From positions 1-5,864 of the forward strand of contig JADFNA010000123.1 in the NCBI GenBank assembly GCA_022563625.1: 5,864 nucleotides of DNA. Reading direction: 5' to 3'. The translations under genes and the position numbers were made by a program. This stretch comes from Candidatus Zixiibacteriota bacterium (GTDB taxonomy: Bacteria > Zixibacteria > MSB-5A5 > GN15 > JACZUZ01). Below the pieces are notes generated by a model. That model searched no databases, was not told the origin of the DNA, and saw only the letters and a program-made list of their open reading frames with translations. Positions 5,824-5,864 of this stretch are shown here, piece by piece. The number at the start of each line of letters is the position of its first letter. Within the stretch, counting starts at the first letter, position 1.

Positions 5824-5850
5824 GGTCAAAACACCTCAAAACAGACACAA
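5810..5850. repeat. Compound inverted repeat at the right edge
   Basis: TTGTGTC (5810-5816) pairs with GACACAA (5844-5850), and inside it TTGAGGT (5820-5826) pairs with ACCTCAA (5833-5839). Small internal loops (AAA / AACA) and a CAAAAC loop separate the arms, giving two perfect 7-bp stems. On the plus strand an A-rich tail follows (CCAAAAAAAGG), so it is not a standard intrinsic terminator. It may still cap transcripts of the gene ending at 5797/5823, or be an operator or element end. Confidence 0.6.
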
Positions 5851-5864
5851 CCAAAAAAAGGTAT

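Overview
The window looks like an accessory stretch of a chromosome from the FCB superphylum or a nearby candidate phylum (Zixibacteria, KSB1 or Marinimicrobia type). This rests on two things: a secreted protein ending in a type A type-IX-secretion (Por) C-terminal domain with the NQNYPNPFN signature, and a GAGGMGEVYLAED-type Hanks kinase, a combination common in those lineages. Base composition is mixed and spacers are AT-rich. No ribosomal, metabolic or integrase gene is present. The taxonomic guess is inference.

Layout, left to right: (1) the 3' part of a secreted/surface protein gene with a sorting domain, open at the left edge and ending at 1292; (2) a spacer holding a 21-bp element that looks like the T-loop-to-acceptor end of a tmRNA (1357-1377) and a small inverted repeat; (3) a 618-codon soluble Ser/Thr kinase fused to a C-terminal alpha/beta-hydrolase-like domain (1561-3417); (4) a 412-bp spacer with an exact copy of the last 20 bp of gene 1 (3505-3524) followed by a strong intrinsic terminator, then AT-rich DNA; (5) a convergent minus-strand gene for an unrecognised four-helix membrane protein with a large extracytoplasmic domain (3830-5086); (6) a spacer with a strong hairpin and a second identical copy of the tmRNA-end element (5201-5221); (7) a gene for a small membrane protein, apparently leaderless, whose second half is frame-ambiguous and probably frameshifted or rearranged (5332-5797/5823); (8) a compound inverted repeat at the right edge.

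The main story is architecture, not a recognisable pathway. Two unrelated direct-repeat pairs interleave (20 bp: 1273/3505; 21 bp: 1357/5201). The 21-bp pair starts exactly at the putative T loop and runs to the discriminator base, as expected for tyrosine-recombinase integration into an ssrA gene. The 20-bp pair separates the secreted-protein gene from what appears to be its original terminator. Together they suggest that the kinase-hydrolase gene, and probably the membrane-protein gene, arrived as mobile or island DNA whose integrase is not in the window. No functional link among the proteins can be shown from sequence alone.
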